NCBI RefSeq assembly: GCF_016907675.1
Contig: NZ_JAFBCJ010000001.1
Coordinates: 930,001-994,000 of the forward strand
DNA: 64,000 nucleotides
Origin: Geodermatophilus bullaregiensis
GTDB lineage: Bacteria; Actinomycetota; Actinomycetes; Mycobacteriales; Geodermatophilaceae
Direction of reading: 5' to 3'
Each line of letters begins with the position of its first letter. The stretch's first letter is position 1. A program made the translations under genes and the position numbers. The notes beneath the pieces are model-generated. The model searched no databases and was not told the DNA's origin. It was given only the letters and a program-made list of their open reading frames with translations. Positions 45,884 to 56,822 of this stretch are shown here, piece after piece.

Positions 45884-48831
45884 CGGCCGACCAGGAGGCG
45901 GCGACCGGCGGCGGGCTGGGCCAGCAGGCCGCGGCGATGGCGCGGGCCGGCGTCTGGACCGAGGAGCAGCTCGTCGCCGACGTCGACGCCGCGCCGCGCG
46001 GCCCGCGGGTCGGTGCCTTCTTCGACTTCGACGGCACGGTGATCGACGGCTACTCGCTGGCCGCCTTCGCCCGGCACCACCTGCGCTCGCTGCAGGTGAC
46101 GCCGGCGGCGATGGGCGAGCTGCTGCTCAACGGCCTGCGCGGGGTCACCACCGAGGAGGACTTCGAGCGCTTCACCGTCGCGGGCATGCGCGCGTGGGCC
46201 GGCCGCAGCGAGGACGAGCTGGTCGAGCTCGGCGAGCGGCTGTTCGTGCAGGGCATCGCCGGCTCGCTGTTCCCCGAGGCGTGGCGCCTGGTCACCGCCC
46301 ACCTGCAGGCCGGGCACACCGTCGTCCTGGCCTCCTCGGCCACCCGCTTCCAGGTCGAGCCGGCCGCCCGCGCCCTCGGCGTGCAGCACGTGCTCGTCTC
46401 GCCGGTGGAGATCGTCGACGGCGTCTGCACCGGGCGTCCCGGCGGGCCGCTGCTGTGGCGCAAGGGCAAGGCCGCGGCGGTGCGCTCCTTCGCCGAGGAG
46501 CACGGCATCGACCTGCTGCAGAGCTACGCCTACTCCAACGGCGACGAGGACGTCCCCTTCCTGCGCACCGTCGGCCGCCCGCGGGCGCTGAACCCCGGCC
46601 GGGGCCTGACCGCGGCGGCGCGGCACTACTCGTGGCCGGTGGCCCGCTTCCGGCGCCGGGGGACCACCTCCCCGGTCGACCTCGCGCGCACCGTGGCCGG
46701 GGTCGGCGGCCTGTTCGGCGGGTTCGCCACCGGCCTGGCCGTCGGCGCGCTGAGCGGCTCGCGGCGCGAGGCGGTCGACCTCGGGATCACCCTCGCGGGT
46801 GAACTCGGCAGCGCGCTGGCCGGCGTCCGGCTCGACGTGCAGGGCGCCGAGCACCTGGCCACCCGTCCGGCGGTCTTCCTGTTCAACCACCAGAGCCAGC
46901 TCGACGTCCTGGTGCTGGCCAAGCTGCTGCGCGGCGGCTTCACCGGCGTGGCCAAGAAGGAGCTGGCGCGGACGCCGGGCTTCGGGCTGGCGTTCCGCCT
47001 GGCCGACGTCGCCTTCGTCGACCGCGGCGACCCCGCGCAGGCGCGCAAGGCCCTGGAGCCCGCGGTCGAGCGGCTGCGCGAGGGCATCTCGCTGGTCATC
47101 GCCCCCGAGGGCACCCGGTCGGCCACCCCGACCCTGGGGGCGTTCAAGAAGGGCGCCTTCCACGTCGCGATGCAGGCCGGCGTCCCGATCGTGCCGATCG
47201 TGCTGCGCAACACCGGCGAGCTCATGTGGCGGGGCGCGGCGACGATCCACCCCGGCGTCGTCCAGGTGCGGGTGCTGCCGCCGATCCCGACCGACGGCTG
47301 GAGCGCCGAGGACCTCGGCGAGCGGGTGGCCGAGGTGCACGACTCCTACCTGCGCACGCTGGCCAACTGGTCGGGGCGCAGCGAGCAGCCCGTCGTGTCC
47401 GAGGAGCCCACCGCCGACGCCGGCCCCCCGGTGCCCGCCCCGCCGCTGGACTGGGGCAGCGCGCCGGAGATGAACCCGCTGGAGACGGCGATGTGGCGGG
47501 CCGAGGCCGCCGATCCGCGGCTGCGCGCCAACGTGGCGCTGCTGGAGCTGCTCGACCCCGCACCGGACTGGGAGCGGCTGCGCGCCGCGCACGAGTGGGC
47601 CTCGCGGATGGTGCCGCGGATGCGCCAGCGCGTCGTCGAGCCGGCGCTCGGCATCGGCACCCCGCGGTGGGCGACCGTGGCCGGGCTCGACCTCGACGCG
47701 CACGTCGAGCACGTCCGGCTGGAGGCGCCGGGCTCGATGCGGCAGCTGCTCGACGTCGTCGGCGAGTTCGTCTCCGCCCCGCTCGACCGCGGCCGCCCGC
47801 TCTGGCAGGCGATGCTGGTCGAGGGTCTGTCCGACGGCCGGGCCGGCTACGTGGTCAAGACCCACCACAGCACCACCGACGGGCTCGGAGCGGTCCAGCT
47901 GATGAGCCGGCTGCACAGCCGCACCGCCGAGCACGACCCCGCCCGCCCCGAGCCCCCCGTGCCGACGCCGGACGACGACGTCTCCCGCACCGCCCTGCTC
48001 ACCGAGCAGCTGGTCGGGACGGCGCGCTCGGCACCGCTGGCCCTGCTGCGCCGCGGCGTCGGCGCGCTGGGGAGCGCCGCGCGCCCGTGGGACGCCGTCG
48101 CGTCCGCGCTGGACTCGGCGAGGTCGGCCACCCGCACGCTCGCCCCGCCGGGACCGGGCTCGACGCTGCTCACCCCGCGCGGCGGCGGCTGGCACCTGGA
48201 GGTCCTCGAGGTCCCGCTCGCCGACCTCAAGGCAGGCGCCAAGGCGGCCGGCGGGTCGCTCAACGACGGGTTCCTCGCCGCGATGGTCGGGGGCTTCCGT
48301 CGCTACCACGAGCGGCACGGGGCCCCGCTGGGCACGCTCGCCGTCGGGATCCCGATCAGCCTCCGGGCCCAGGACGCCCCCGAGGGCGGCAACCGGTTCA
48401 CCGGCGCCCGCTTCCCCGCGCCCCTCGACGAGGCCGACCCCGCCGTCCGGATCCGGACCATCCGCGAGTTCGTCCTGTCCGTGCGCGGCGACGGCGGCTC
48501 CAGCGTGGTCAACGACCTGCTGGCACCGACGCTCAGCTGGCTGCCCGCCCCGGTGATCGGCGCCGTCTCCGGTCAGCTGACCAGCGCCAACGACGTCCAG
48601 ATCTCCAACGTGCCGGGCGTGACCCACCCCGTCTACATCGCCGGCTCGCGGATCGAGCGGATGTACCCGTTCGGCCCGCTGCCCGGCTGCGCGGCGATGA
48701 TCACGCTGCTGTCGCACGAGGGGCAGTGCTGCATCGGCGTCAACGTCGACGCGGCCGCCGTGACCGACCCCGCGGGCCTGGTGGCCGACCTGCGGGCCGG
48801 CCTCGACGAGGTGGTCGCACTCGGGCGCTGA
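45880..48831 (+). CDS. HAD phosphatase – PlsC acyltransferase – WS/DGAT triple fusion
   Basis: 983 residues from GTG at 45880, coupled to plsB. Residues about 40-290 are a HAD-IB phosphatase (FFDFDGTVIDGYS, nucleophile Asp 49; LASSATRFQ; WRKGKAAAV; YSNGDEDVPFL). Residues about 295-500 are a 1-acylglycerol-3-phosphate acyltransferase (FNHQSQLDVLVLAKLL, VAKKELARTPGFG, APEGTRSAT). Residues about 530-983 are a WS/DGAT with intact HHSTTDGLGAVQLM near 661. Mycobacterial Rv2483c has the first two parts, with a separate DGAT gene beside it. Together the parts could take lysophosphatidate to phosphatidate, diacylglycerol and triacylglycerol, if the HAD part acts on phosphatidate, which is unproven. 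Confidence 0.95.
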   Translation: MTADQEAATGGGLGQQAAAMARAGVWTEEQLVADVDAAPRGPRVGAFFDFDGTVIDGYSLAAFARHHLRSLQVTPAAMGELLLNGLRGVTTEEDFERFTVAGMRAWAGRSEDELVELGERLFVQGIAGSLFPEAWRLVTAHLQAGHTVVLASSATRFQVEPAARALGVQHVLVSPVEIVDGVCTGRPGGPLLWRKGKAAAVRSFAEEHGIDLLQSYAYSNGDEDVPFLRTVGRPRALNPGRGLTAAARHYSWPVARFRRRGTTSPVDLARTVAGVGGLFGGFATGLAVGALSGSRREAVDLGITLAGELGSALAGVRLDVQGAEHLATRPAVFLFNHQSQLDVLVLAKLLRGGFTGVAKKELARTPGFGLAFRLADVAFVDRGDPAQARKALEPAVERLREGISLVIAPEGTRSATPTLGAFKKGAFHVAMQAGVPIVPIVLRNTGELMWRGAATIHPGVVQVRVLPPIPTDGWSAEDLGERVAEVHDSYLRTLANWSGRSEQPVVSEEPTADAGPPVPAPPLDWGSAPEMNPLETAMWRAEAADPRLRANVALLELLDPAPDWERLRAAHEWASRMVPRMRQRVVEPALGIGTPRWATVAGLDLDAHVEHVRLEAPGSMRQLLDVVGEFVSAPLDRGRPLWQAMLVEGLSDGRAGYVVKTHHSTTDGLGAVQLMSRLHSRTAEHDPARPEPPVPTPDDDVSRTALLTEQLVGTARSAPLALLRRGVGALGSAARPWDAVASALDSARSATRTLAPPGPGSTLLTPRGGGWHLEVLEVPLADLKAGAKAAGGSLNDGFLAAMVGGFRRYHERHGAPLGTLAVGIPISLRAQDAPEGGNRFTGARFPAPLDEADPAVRIRTIREFVLSVRGDGGSSVVNDLLAPTLSWLPAPVIGAVSGQLTSANDVQISNVPGVTHPVYIAGSRIERMYPFGPLPGCAAMITLLSHEGQCCIGVNVDAAAVTDPAGLVADLRAGLDEVVALGR

Positions 48832-48836
48832 GCGCG

Positions 48837-48876
48837 ACCTGCCGGTGCCGTCCCCGACGGGACGGCACCGGCAGGT
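48837..48876 (+). terminator. terminator hairpin
   Basis: ACCTGCCGGTGCCGTCCC and GGGACGGCACCGGCAGGT form perfect 18-bp arms with a CGAC loop, six bases after the fusion gene stop. It ends the plsB operon. Confidence 0.88.
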
Positions 48877-48939
48877 GTACCGGGCACCTCCTGCGGTACT
48901 GGACCGGGGTGTAACCCCTGTCACAGCCCAGGAGCGGCC

Positions 48940-50469
48940 ATGAGCTTCAACCTCGCCACCATCCTGCGGGAGTCCGCCTCCGCGCACCCGGACAAGCCGA
49001 TGCTGCGACTCGGCACGCTCACCCTGACCTACGGCCAGGTCGACCAGCTGTCGGGGCAGGTGGCGGCCGGCCTGCGGGAGGCGGGGCTGGCGCGCGGCGA
49101 CAGCGTCGCCCTGCAGCTGCCCAACGTGCCCCAGTTCGTGCTCGCCTACTTCGGCGCGCTCAAGGCCGGCATGACCCTCGTGCCGCTCAACCCGCTGCTC
49201 AAGGCGCCCGAGGTGGCCTACCACCTGTCCGACAGCGGCGCCCGCGTCCTCGTCACCTTCGACGCCTTCGCCGAGGAGGCGGTCAAGGGCGCGGCCGACG
49301 CCGGCGACGTCCGGGTGTACGTGGTGTCCTCCCCCGGCGGCCCGGAGGCACCGCCGGACACCACGCCGTTCGACGCGCTGGTGGCCGCCGGGCAGGGCGC
49401 CGACCCCACCGACGTCGAGCAGATGTCCCCCGAGGACACCGCGGTGGTCATCTACACCAGCGGCACGACCGGCCGGCCCAAGGGCGCCGAGCTCACCCAC
49501 TTCCAGGCCTACATGGCGGCCTCGGTCGCGGCGGAGACCTTCGCCTACCGCGACGACGACGTCGCCATGGCCGTGCTGCCGCTGTTCCACGTCTTCGGCC
49601 TGTCCAGCGTCATGAACTGCGCCGTCCGCGCGGGGGCGACCCTGGTGCTGGTGCCGCGCTTCGACGTCGGCGCGGTCCTCGACGCGATGGAGCAGCACCG
49701 CGTCACCGTCTTCTGCGGCGTCCCGACGATGTTCGTGGCGCTCATGCACGCCGACCTCACCGGCCGCGACGTGTCGATGCTGCGGATCTGCGTGTCCGGC
49801 GGCGCGTCGATCCCCGGCGAGGTGATCAAGGGCTTCGAGGCCGCCTACGACGCGACGATCCTCGAGGGCTACGGGCTGTCGGAGACCTGCGCGGTGGCCA
49901 CGTTCAACCGCAGCGCCGAGGAGCGCCGGGTCCTGTCGATCGGCAAGCGCCTGTGGGGCTGCGAGGTGCGCGTCGTCGACGCCGAGGACCGTCCCCTGCC
50001 GCCCGGGGCGGACAACGTCGGCGAGATCGTGCTGCGCGGGCACAACATCATGAAGGGCTACCTCGGCCGGCCCGAGGCCACCGCCGAGGCCATGCGCGGC
50101 GGCTGGTTCCACACCGGTGACATCGGCTACATGGACGAGGACGAGTTCTTCTACATCGTCGACCGCAAGAAGGACCTGGTCATCCGCGGCGGGTTCAACG
50201 TCTACCCGCGCGAGATCGAGGAGGTCCTGCACGCCCACCCGGCGGTGCGCGAGGCCGCGGTCATCGGCAAGCCCGACGAGCGGCTCGGCGAGGAGGTCGT
50301 GGCCTACGTCAGCCTGCGCTCCGGCGCCTCGGCCGAGCCCACCGAGGTCATCGCGTTCTGCAAGGAGCGGCTGGCGGCCTACAAGTACCCGCGCGAGGTG
50401 ATCGTCATCGAGGAGCTGCCCAAGGGCCCCAGCGGCAAGGTGCTCAAGACCGAGCTGCGCGCCCGCTGA
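48940..50469 (+). CDS. long-chain fatty-acid–CoA ligase
   Basis: 509 residues from ATG at 48940 with AGGAG upstream. AMP-binding motifs are complete: VIYTSGTTGRPKGAELTH (P-loop), GYGLSETCAVA, GWFHTGDIGYMDED, DRKKDLVIRGGFNVYPREIE and the catalytic Lys in GPSGKVLKTELR. It activates fatty acids as acyl-CoA, the acyl donor for the PlsB, PlsC and DGAT activities encoded upstream. It is a separate transcription unit, since terminators lie before and after it. Confidence 0.95.
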   Translation: MSFNLATILRESASAHPDKPMLRLGTLTLTYGQVDQLSGQVAAGLREAGLARGDSVALQLPNVPQFVLAYFGALKAGMTLVPLNPLLKAPEVAYHLSDSGARVLVTFDAFAEEAVKGAADAGDVRVYVVSSPGGPEAPPDTTPFDALVAAGQGADPTDVEQMSPEDTAVVIYTSGTTGRPKGAELTHFQAYMAASVAAETFAYRDDDVAMAVLPLFHVFGLSSVMNCAVRAGATLVLVPRFDVGAVLDAMEQHRVTVFCGVPTMFVALMHADLTGRDVSMLRICVSGGASIPGEVIKGFEAAYDATILEGYGLSETCAVATFNRSAEERRVLSIGKRLWGCEVRVVDAEDRPLPPGADNVGEIVLRGHNIMKGYLGRPEATAEAMRGGWFHTGDIGYMDEDEFFYIVDRKKDLVIRGGFNVYPREIEEVLHAHPAVREAAVIGKPDERLGEEVVAYVSLRSGASAEPTEVIAFCKERLAAYKYPREVIVIEELPKGPSGKVLKTELRAR

Positions 50470-50476
50470 CGCCCCT

Positions 50477-50514
50477 CCCCGGCCGCCTCCCGTCCCGGCG
50501 GGAGGCGGCCGGGG
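50477..50514. terminator. terminator hairpin between convergent genes
   Basis: CCCCGGCCGCCTCCCG (50477-50492) pairs with CGGGAGGCGGCCGGGG (50499-50514). It separates the acyl-CoA ligase from the hydrolase that ends at 50516 on the other strand. Confidence 0.85.
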
Positions 50515-50515
50515 C

Positions 50516-51427
50516 TCAGGCGCGGGTGCCGGTGACGACGGCCTCGCCCACCCACTCGAGGACGAGCGCGGCCAGCCGGTCGGGCACCTGCAGCTGCGGG
50601 ACGTGCCCGACGCCGGCGAGCTCCTCGTAGCGCCACTCCGGGTGCCGGCGGGCCACCTCGCGGGCGGCGTCCACGGGCACCAGCCGGTCGCGGTCGCCCT
50701 GCACGAGCAGGACCGGGCTGGTGATCCGCGCCATCGCCGACCGGTAGCGGCGCGGGTCGAGCAGGATGCGCAGCAGCGAGCGGGCCGCCGACAGGAACGC
50801 CCGGTCCATGCCGGCGACGTCCTCGCGCTGCTCGAGCAGCGTCACGGCCCGGTCGATCACCGGCGCCGGCAGCTCGTCGGGGTCGACGCCGACCAGCCGG
50901 AGCATCTCGCGCACCCGGGTCAGCGGCGTCTGCCGGGACCGGCGAAGCGACAGGACCCGCTCCCCCAGCCCCGGGACGGCGTAGAGCGCGAAGGTCAGCG
51001 CGACCACGCGGTCGAGGCGGCGGCGCCCACCCGGCAGCGCGGGGTCGAGCAGGACCAGCCCGGAGACCAGGTCGGGGGCGGCCGCCGCGGTGAACAGCGA
51101 GACCATCCCGCCCATCGAGTTGCCCACCAGCACGGCCGGCTCCCCGACGACCTCGCGCAGGAAGTCCTGCAGCACGCCGACGTTGGCCTGCACCGTGGTG
51201 CGCCGCTGCCCGGGCTCGCTGCGGCCGAAGCCGGGCAGGTCCAGCGCCCACACCCGGGCCGACGGCGTCAGCAGCGGCGCGAGCAGGTCCCAGTTGCCGT
51301 GCGAGCCGCCCAGGCCGTGCACCAGGACGACGGGTGGGCCGTCCTCCGCGCCGCCGTAGTCGACGACGTGCACCGGACCGCCGAGGTCCACCGTCCTGCT
51401 CGTCCCGGGCGCCTGCGCGTCGTCCAC
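50516..51427 (-). CDS. alpha/beta hydrolase
   Basis: 303 residues from GTG at 51427, with AGGAGG eight bases upstream; the frame is open further upstream but without coding character. VVLVHGLGGSHGNWDLLAPL (oxyanion), VLVGNSMGGMVSLFTAAAAP (nucleophile in GNSMGG), VQGDRDRLVPVDAA (Asp) and GVGHVPQLQVP (His). The sequence belongs to the epoxide-hydrolase/lipase-like group with a helical cap. Its location suggests an ester or acylglycerol substrate. It is transcribed divergently from the next hydrolase. Confidence 0.92.
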   Translation of the reverse strand: MDDAQAPGTSRTVDLGGPVHVVDYGGAEDGPPVVLVHGLGGSHGNWDLLAPLLTPSARVWALDLPGFGRSEPGQRRTTVQANVGVLQDFLREVVGEPAVLVGNSMGGMVSLFTAAAAPDLVSGLVLLDPALPGGRRRLDRVVALTFALYAVPGLGERVLSLRRSRQTPLTRVREMLRLVGVDPDELPAPVIDRAVTLLEQREDVAGMDRAFLSAARSLLRILLDPRRYRSAMARITSPVLLVQGDRDRLVPVDAAREVARRHPEWRYEELAGVGHVPQLQVPDRLAALVLEWVGEAVVTGTRA

Positions 51428-51651
51428 TCCGTGCTCCTCCTGCCGTGCCGGCGGCGCCGGTGCGGCGCCGTGCGTACGGTTCCACGCCGTCCCGCGGGTC
51501 GCGCGCGGTGGGGCCGGTGCGACGGCTGTGGCGTGGACCACAGATCGCGTATCAGGACACCCGCGCGCCGACTCGGACAGGTGTGGGCGGGGCGTCACGG
51601 TGGTACCCGCCGGTAGCGATGGCGGACCTACCGCCGGGCGAGGAGGACGAC

Positions 51652-52452
51652 GTGGCGCGACAGGACACCGACGGGCCCAGCCTGCCGCTCTACCTGAGCG
51701 AGGTGAGCCGGGCCTGTGCCGACTACGGTCTCTACCTCGCCGCGCGGCCGCTGATGCCGAGACTGCCGGTCGGCGACGGCCACCCCGTGCTCGTCCTCCC
51801 CGGCCTCCTGGCCGACGACGTGTCCACCCGCGTCCTGCGCCGCACCCTGCGCCGGCTGGGCTACCGCGTGCACGGCTGGCGCCTGGGCCGCAACATAGGC
51901 CCGACCGCCGAGTGCGTGGAGGGCATGAGCAGGCGCATCGACGACCTCAGCGACCGCTACGGCCGGCCGATCAGCCTGGTCGGCTGGAGCCTGGGCGGCA
52001 TCTTCGCCCGCGACCTGGCCCGCAAGACGCCGGACTCGGTGCGCCAGGTGATCACCCTCGGCAGCCCCTTCGCCCTGCAGCGCGACACCCAGACGCGGGC
52101 CAACCGGGCCTTCGAGCGGTACTCCCACCTGCACGTGGAGCAGCGCACGCTGCCGCTGCAGAGCGAGTCCACGCCGCTGCAGGTCCCGGCCACCTCGATC
52201 TACTCCCACCACGACGGCATCGTCGCCTGGCAGGCCTGCCTGGACCGGCTCTCGCCGCAGACGGAGAACATCGCCGTCTACGCCAGCCACCTGGGGATGG
52301 GCCACCACCCGGCGGTCATCTACGCGGTGGCCGACCGGCTGGCCCAGCCCGAGGGCACCTGGCGGCCGTTCCGCGCTCCCCTGGCGCTGCGGCCGTGCTT
52401 CCCCCGCCCGGACGTCCCGCAGCCCGCGTTCCCCGTGGCCGCCGCGGCCTGA
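51652..52452 (+). CDS. alpha/beta hydrolase, lipase-like
   Basis: 266 residues. GTG at 51652 is preferred because GAGGAGG lies six bases upstream. The fold is LVLPGLLADDVSTRVLRRTL (nucleotide-free oxyanion loop), GRPISLVGWSLGGIFARDLA (Ser in GWSLGG), SHHDGIVAWQACLD (Asp) and ASHLGMGHHPAVIY (His). It resembles PGAP1/lipase-class-2-like esterases in actinobacteria. It ends in an Ala-rich tail. It lies beside the lipid cluster, so a lipase role is plausible. Confidence 0.85.
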   Translation: MARQDTDGPSLPLYLSEVSRACADYGLYLAARPLMPRLPVGDGHPVLVLPGLLADDVSTRVLRRTLRRLGYRVHGWRLGRNIGPTAECVEGMSRRIDDLSDRYGRPISLVGWSLGGIFARDLARKTPDSVRQVITLGSPFALQRDTQTRANRAFERYSHLHVEQRTLPLQSESTPLQVPATSIYSHHDGIVAWQACLDRLSPQTENIAVYASHLGMGHHPAVIYAVADRLAQPEGTWRPFRAPLALRPCFPRPDVPQPAFPVAAAA

Positions 52453-52467
52453 GTCGCCGACGTCCGC

Positions 52468-52501
52468 GGGGCCGGGCACGTCCGCGGACGTGCCCGGCCC
52501 C
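52468..52501. terminator. terminator hairpin between convergent genes
   Basis: GGGGCCGGGCACGTCC and GGACGTGCCCGGCCCC form perfect 16-bp arms separated by GC. It lies between the lipase-like gene and the repeat-bearing precursor gene that ends at 52519. Confidence 0.85.
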
Positions 52502-52518
52502 ACCGGTACCGGGCTCCC

Positions 52519-53229
52519 TCAGTGGCAGACGGTCCAGCCGGAGCCGCCCCAGGCCGCGCCGTGCGCCCCCGAGCCGTCCCAGTGCCCGTGACCGCCGGCG
52601 TCGGCGTCGGCGTGACCGTGGTCCTGCCAGCCCCACCCAGCGGTGTCACCGGTGGTGTCCGGCACGGCCTCCGCCGCGGGAGCCACCGGCACCGGCTCCG
52701 CCGCGGGAGCCACCGGCACCGGCTCCGCCGCGGGAGCCACCGGCACCGGCTCCGCCGCGGGAGCCACCGGCACCGGCTCCGCCGCGGGAGCCACCGGCAC
52801 CGGCTCCGCCGCGGGAGCCACCGGCACCGGCTCCATCGCGGGAGCCACCGGCACCGGCTCCATCGCGGGAGCCACCGGCACCGGCTCCATCGCGGGAGCC
52901 ACCGGCACCGGCTCCATCGCGGGAGCCACCGGCAGCGCCTCCGTACCGGAGACGGCGTCCACCACGGCCGATCCGACATCGACGCCCGCGCCACCGGCGC
53001 CCCCGAGGCCACCGTCCCCACCGGATGCGTCGGCCGTCACGGCGCCGGTTCCGGTGTTGACGATCACCAGCGTGTCGACGGTGGAGTTGTTGAGGACCAG
53101 CACGGTGCCCGAGATGGCGGTGGCGACCGCCTGCCCGCCCGCTCCACCGTCCCCGCCGGGCCCTCCGGTGCCGAGGGCCTGCATGGTGGTGCGCGCGGGC
53201 AGCAGTTCCGCGTACTGGTCCTCGAACAC
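52519..53229 (-). CDS. FEDQY-leader protein with 9-residue repeats and His-rich tail
   Basis: 236 residues from GTG at 53229 with AGGAGG seven bases upstream. The start FEDQYAELLPARTTMQ is shared with the four tandem peptides at 60146-61681, so this is a fifth, longer member. A glycine-rich block (GTGGPGGDGGAGG, later GGDGGLGGAGGAG) is followed by ten repeats of EPVPVAPA(M/A) and a C-terminal tail rich in His, Gly and Trp (GWGWQDHGHADADAGGHGHW, ending SGWTVCH). No signal peptide is present. I infer a precursor whose first 16 residues act as a leader; the tail could bind metal. Function is unknown. Confidence 0.8.
   Translation of the reverse strand: MFEDQYAELLPARTTMQALGTGGPGGDGGAGGQAVATAISGTVLVLNNSTVDTLVIVNTGTGAVTADASGGDGGLGGAGGAGVDVGSAVVDAVSGTEALPVAPAMEPVPVAPAMEPVPVAPAMEPVPVAPAMEPVPVAPAAEPVPVAPAAEPVPVAPAAEPVPVAPAAEPVPVAPAAEPVPVAPAAEAVPDTTGDTAGWGWQDHGHADADAGGHGHWDGSGAHGAAWGGSGWTVCH
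52669..52938. repeat. ten 27-bp tandem repeats within a coding region
   Basis: The unit contains GGGAGCCACCGGCACCGGCT and is repeated every 27 bases (copies of GGGAGCCACCGGCA begin at 52678, 52705, and so on to 52921). Units differ at one codon, coding Ala or Met at the ninth residue. The phase matches the EPVPVAPA(A/M) protein repeat exactly, so copy number can change without frameshift. Confidence 0.95.
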
Positions 53230-53776
53230 GAGTGCCTCCTGGTGGTCGGTCCCGGTGAAAGTCGCGGGCGCGGTAAACGCCCCGGGAAGGGAGACGGAAA
53301 TGGACGTCGGGCGGCCTCCGGCCATTCTCCGTCCCCCGTCCCCGCCTTTGGTGGACTGACATTCTCAGGCGGTACGACGATCGGCAAGTCACGCTTGGGT
53401 GTAGACGTGGGCAGGCGCTGTGCGCAGCGCGACCCCGGGGTCCGACGGTGCGCCAGGACACCTATTCGACCGATCGGGCTCCGTATCCTCCATCTCACTG
53501 TGCGGGGTCGGACCTGCACCTCTCGTGTCGAGGAGCCCGGGCCGGTCTGTCGTGGTGCGATGTCCTGCCGCTCCGAAATGAAGCGGGACGATTTCCCGCA
53601 CGCCTTCGGAGGAAGGGCGCGATCTCATACCCAGGTATGCATCGACGTCGACACGTGACGTCATTGTCGGCGCGTTCTCGTGGCCGTCAGCGGTTCTCGG
53701 GCGTCGAGGGGCCGAGGTCACTCGCTAGGGTCTGGGCGCTTTCCGGGGGTGCGGTGCCCCTGCAGGAGGGAGTCCG
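53230..53776. other. divergent intergenic region, probable promoters
   Basis: 547 bases between the FEDQY-leader gene (leftward) and the Hsp70-like gene (rightward). No gene was recognised. A 6-bp inverted repeat CATACC-CA-GGTATG stands at 53626-53639, about 140 bp before the Hsp70-like start, and could be an operator. Promoters for both genes are expected here, but no consensus boxes are clear. Confidence 0.5.
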
Positions 53777-56155
<2,379 letters not shown>

Positions 56156-56196
56156 CGCCGTCGCACGGACGTGCACCGGCCGCGGAGCCGTTCCGC

Positions 56197-56784
56197 TCAC
56201 CGGAGGGAGGCGGTGAACTCCACGCTGTCGGCGCCGACGGCGGTGCACTCCAGGTCGAGTGGACCCGCCGGGACGCGCTGCCCGGGCGCACAGGAGACGT
56301 CCTGCTCCCCCACCCGGAGGCCGGCCTGGCCGTCCTGGACCCCGCGGAAGGCGATCGTCGTCCCGAGGACGGTCGCCGTCGACCCGCCGCCCGCCAGCGT
56401 CACGGAGCACGTGTTCCCGGAGCAGGACACGCGGCTCACCGAGGAGGACCCGGCGGAGACGGTCGCGGTGGCCGACGCGCTCGCGCCGGGCGAACCCGGC
56501 GCGCCAGGGGAACCGGACGCGCCGGCGGACCCCGGAGCGCCAGGGGAACCGGACGCGCCGGCAGAACCGGGAGAGCCGGAACCGCCGGAACCGCCGGCTC
56601 CGCCGGAACCGCCGGAGGCGGCCGCACCGGTGGACGCCCGGGAGCTGCCGGAGTCGGCGGAGCCCGAGCAGGCGGTCAGCAGGACGAGCAGCAGCACCCC
56701 GGCGAGGGCGCCGGAACAGGGCGGCGCGACGCGGCGTTCCCGCGGCCGCCGGCGACACGGCAGGGATCCGGTCTCGGAGATCAC
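56197..56784 (-). CDS. lipoprotein with collagen-like spacer
   Basis: 195 residues from GTG at 56784 with GGAGG eight bases upstream. The signal (LAGVLLLVLLTACSG; lipobox LLTAC) predicts a lipid-anchored exported protein. A Gly/Ser/Pro/Ala spacer of about 60 residues (GSPGAPGSAGASGSPGAPGS) precedes a compact domain with two cysteines near SCSGNTCSV and one near DVSCAPGQ, which may pair. It is 38 bp after the protease-cyclase stop on the same strand, so the same operon. Role: perhaps a surface receptor or scaffold for the matured peptides (inferred). Confidence 0.85.
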   Translation of the reverse strand: MISETGSLPCRRRPRERRVAPPCSGALAGVLLLVLLTACSGSADSGSSRASTGAAASGGSGGAGGSGGSGSPGSAGASGSPGAPGSAGASGSPGAPGSPGASASATATVSAGSSSVSRVSCSGNTCSVTLAGGGSTATVLGTTIAFRGVQDGQAGLRVGEQDVSCAPGQRVPAGPLDLECTAVGADSVEFTASLR

Positions 56785-56822
56785 TCGCTCCACCTCCAGT
56801 GCGTCGGGCGACGGTCCCACGG

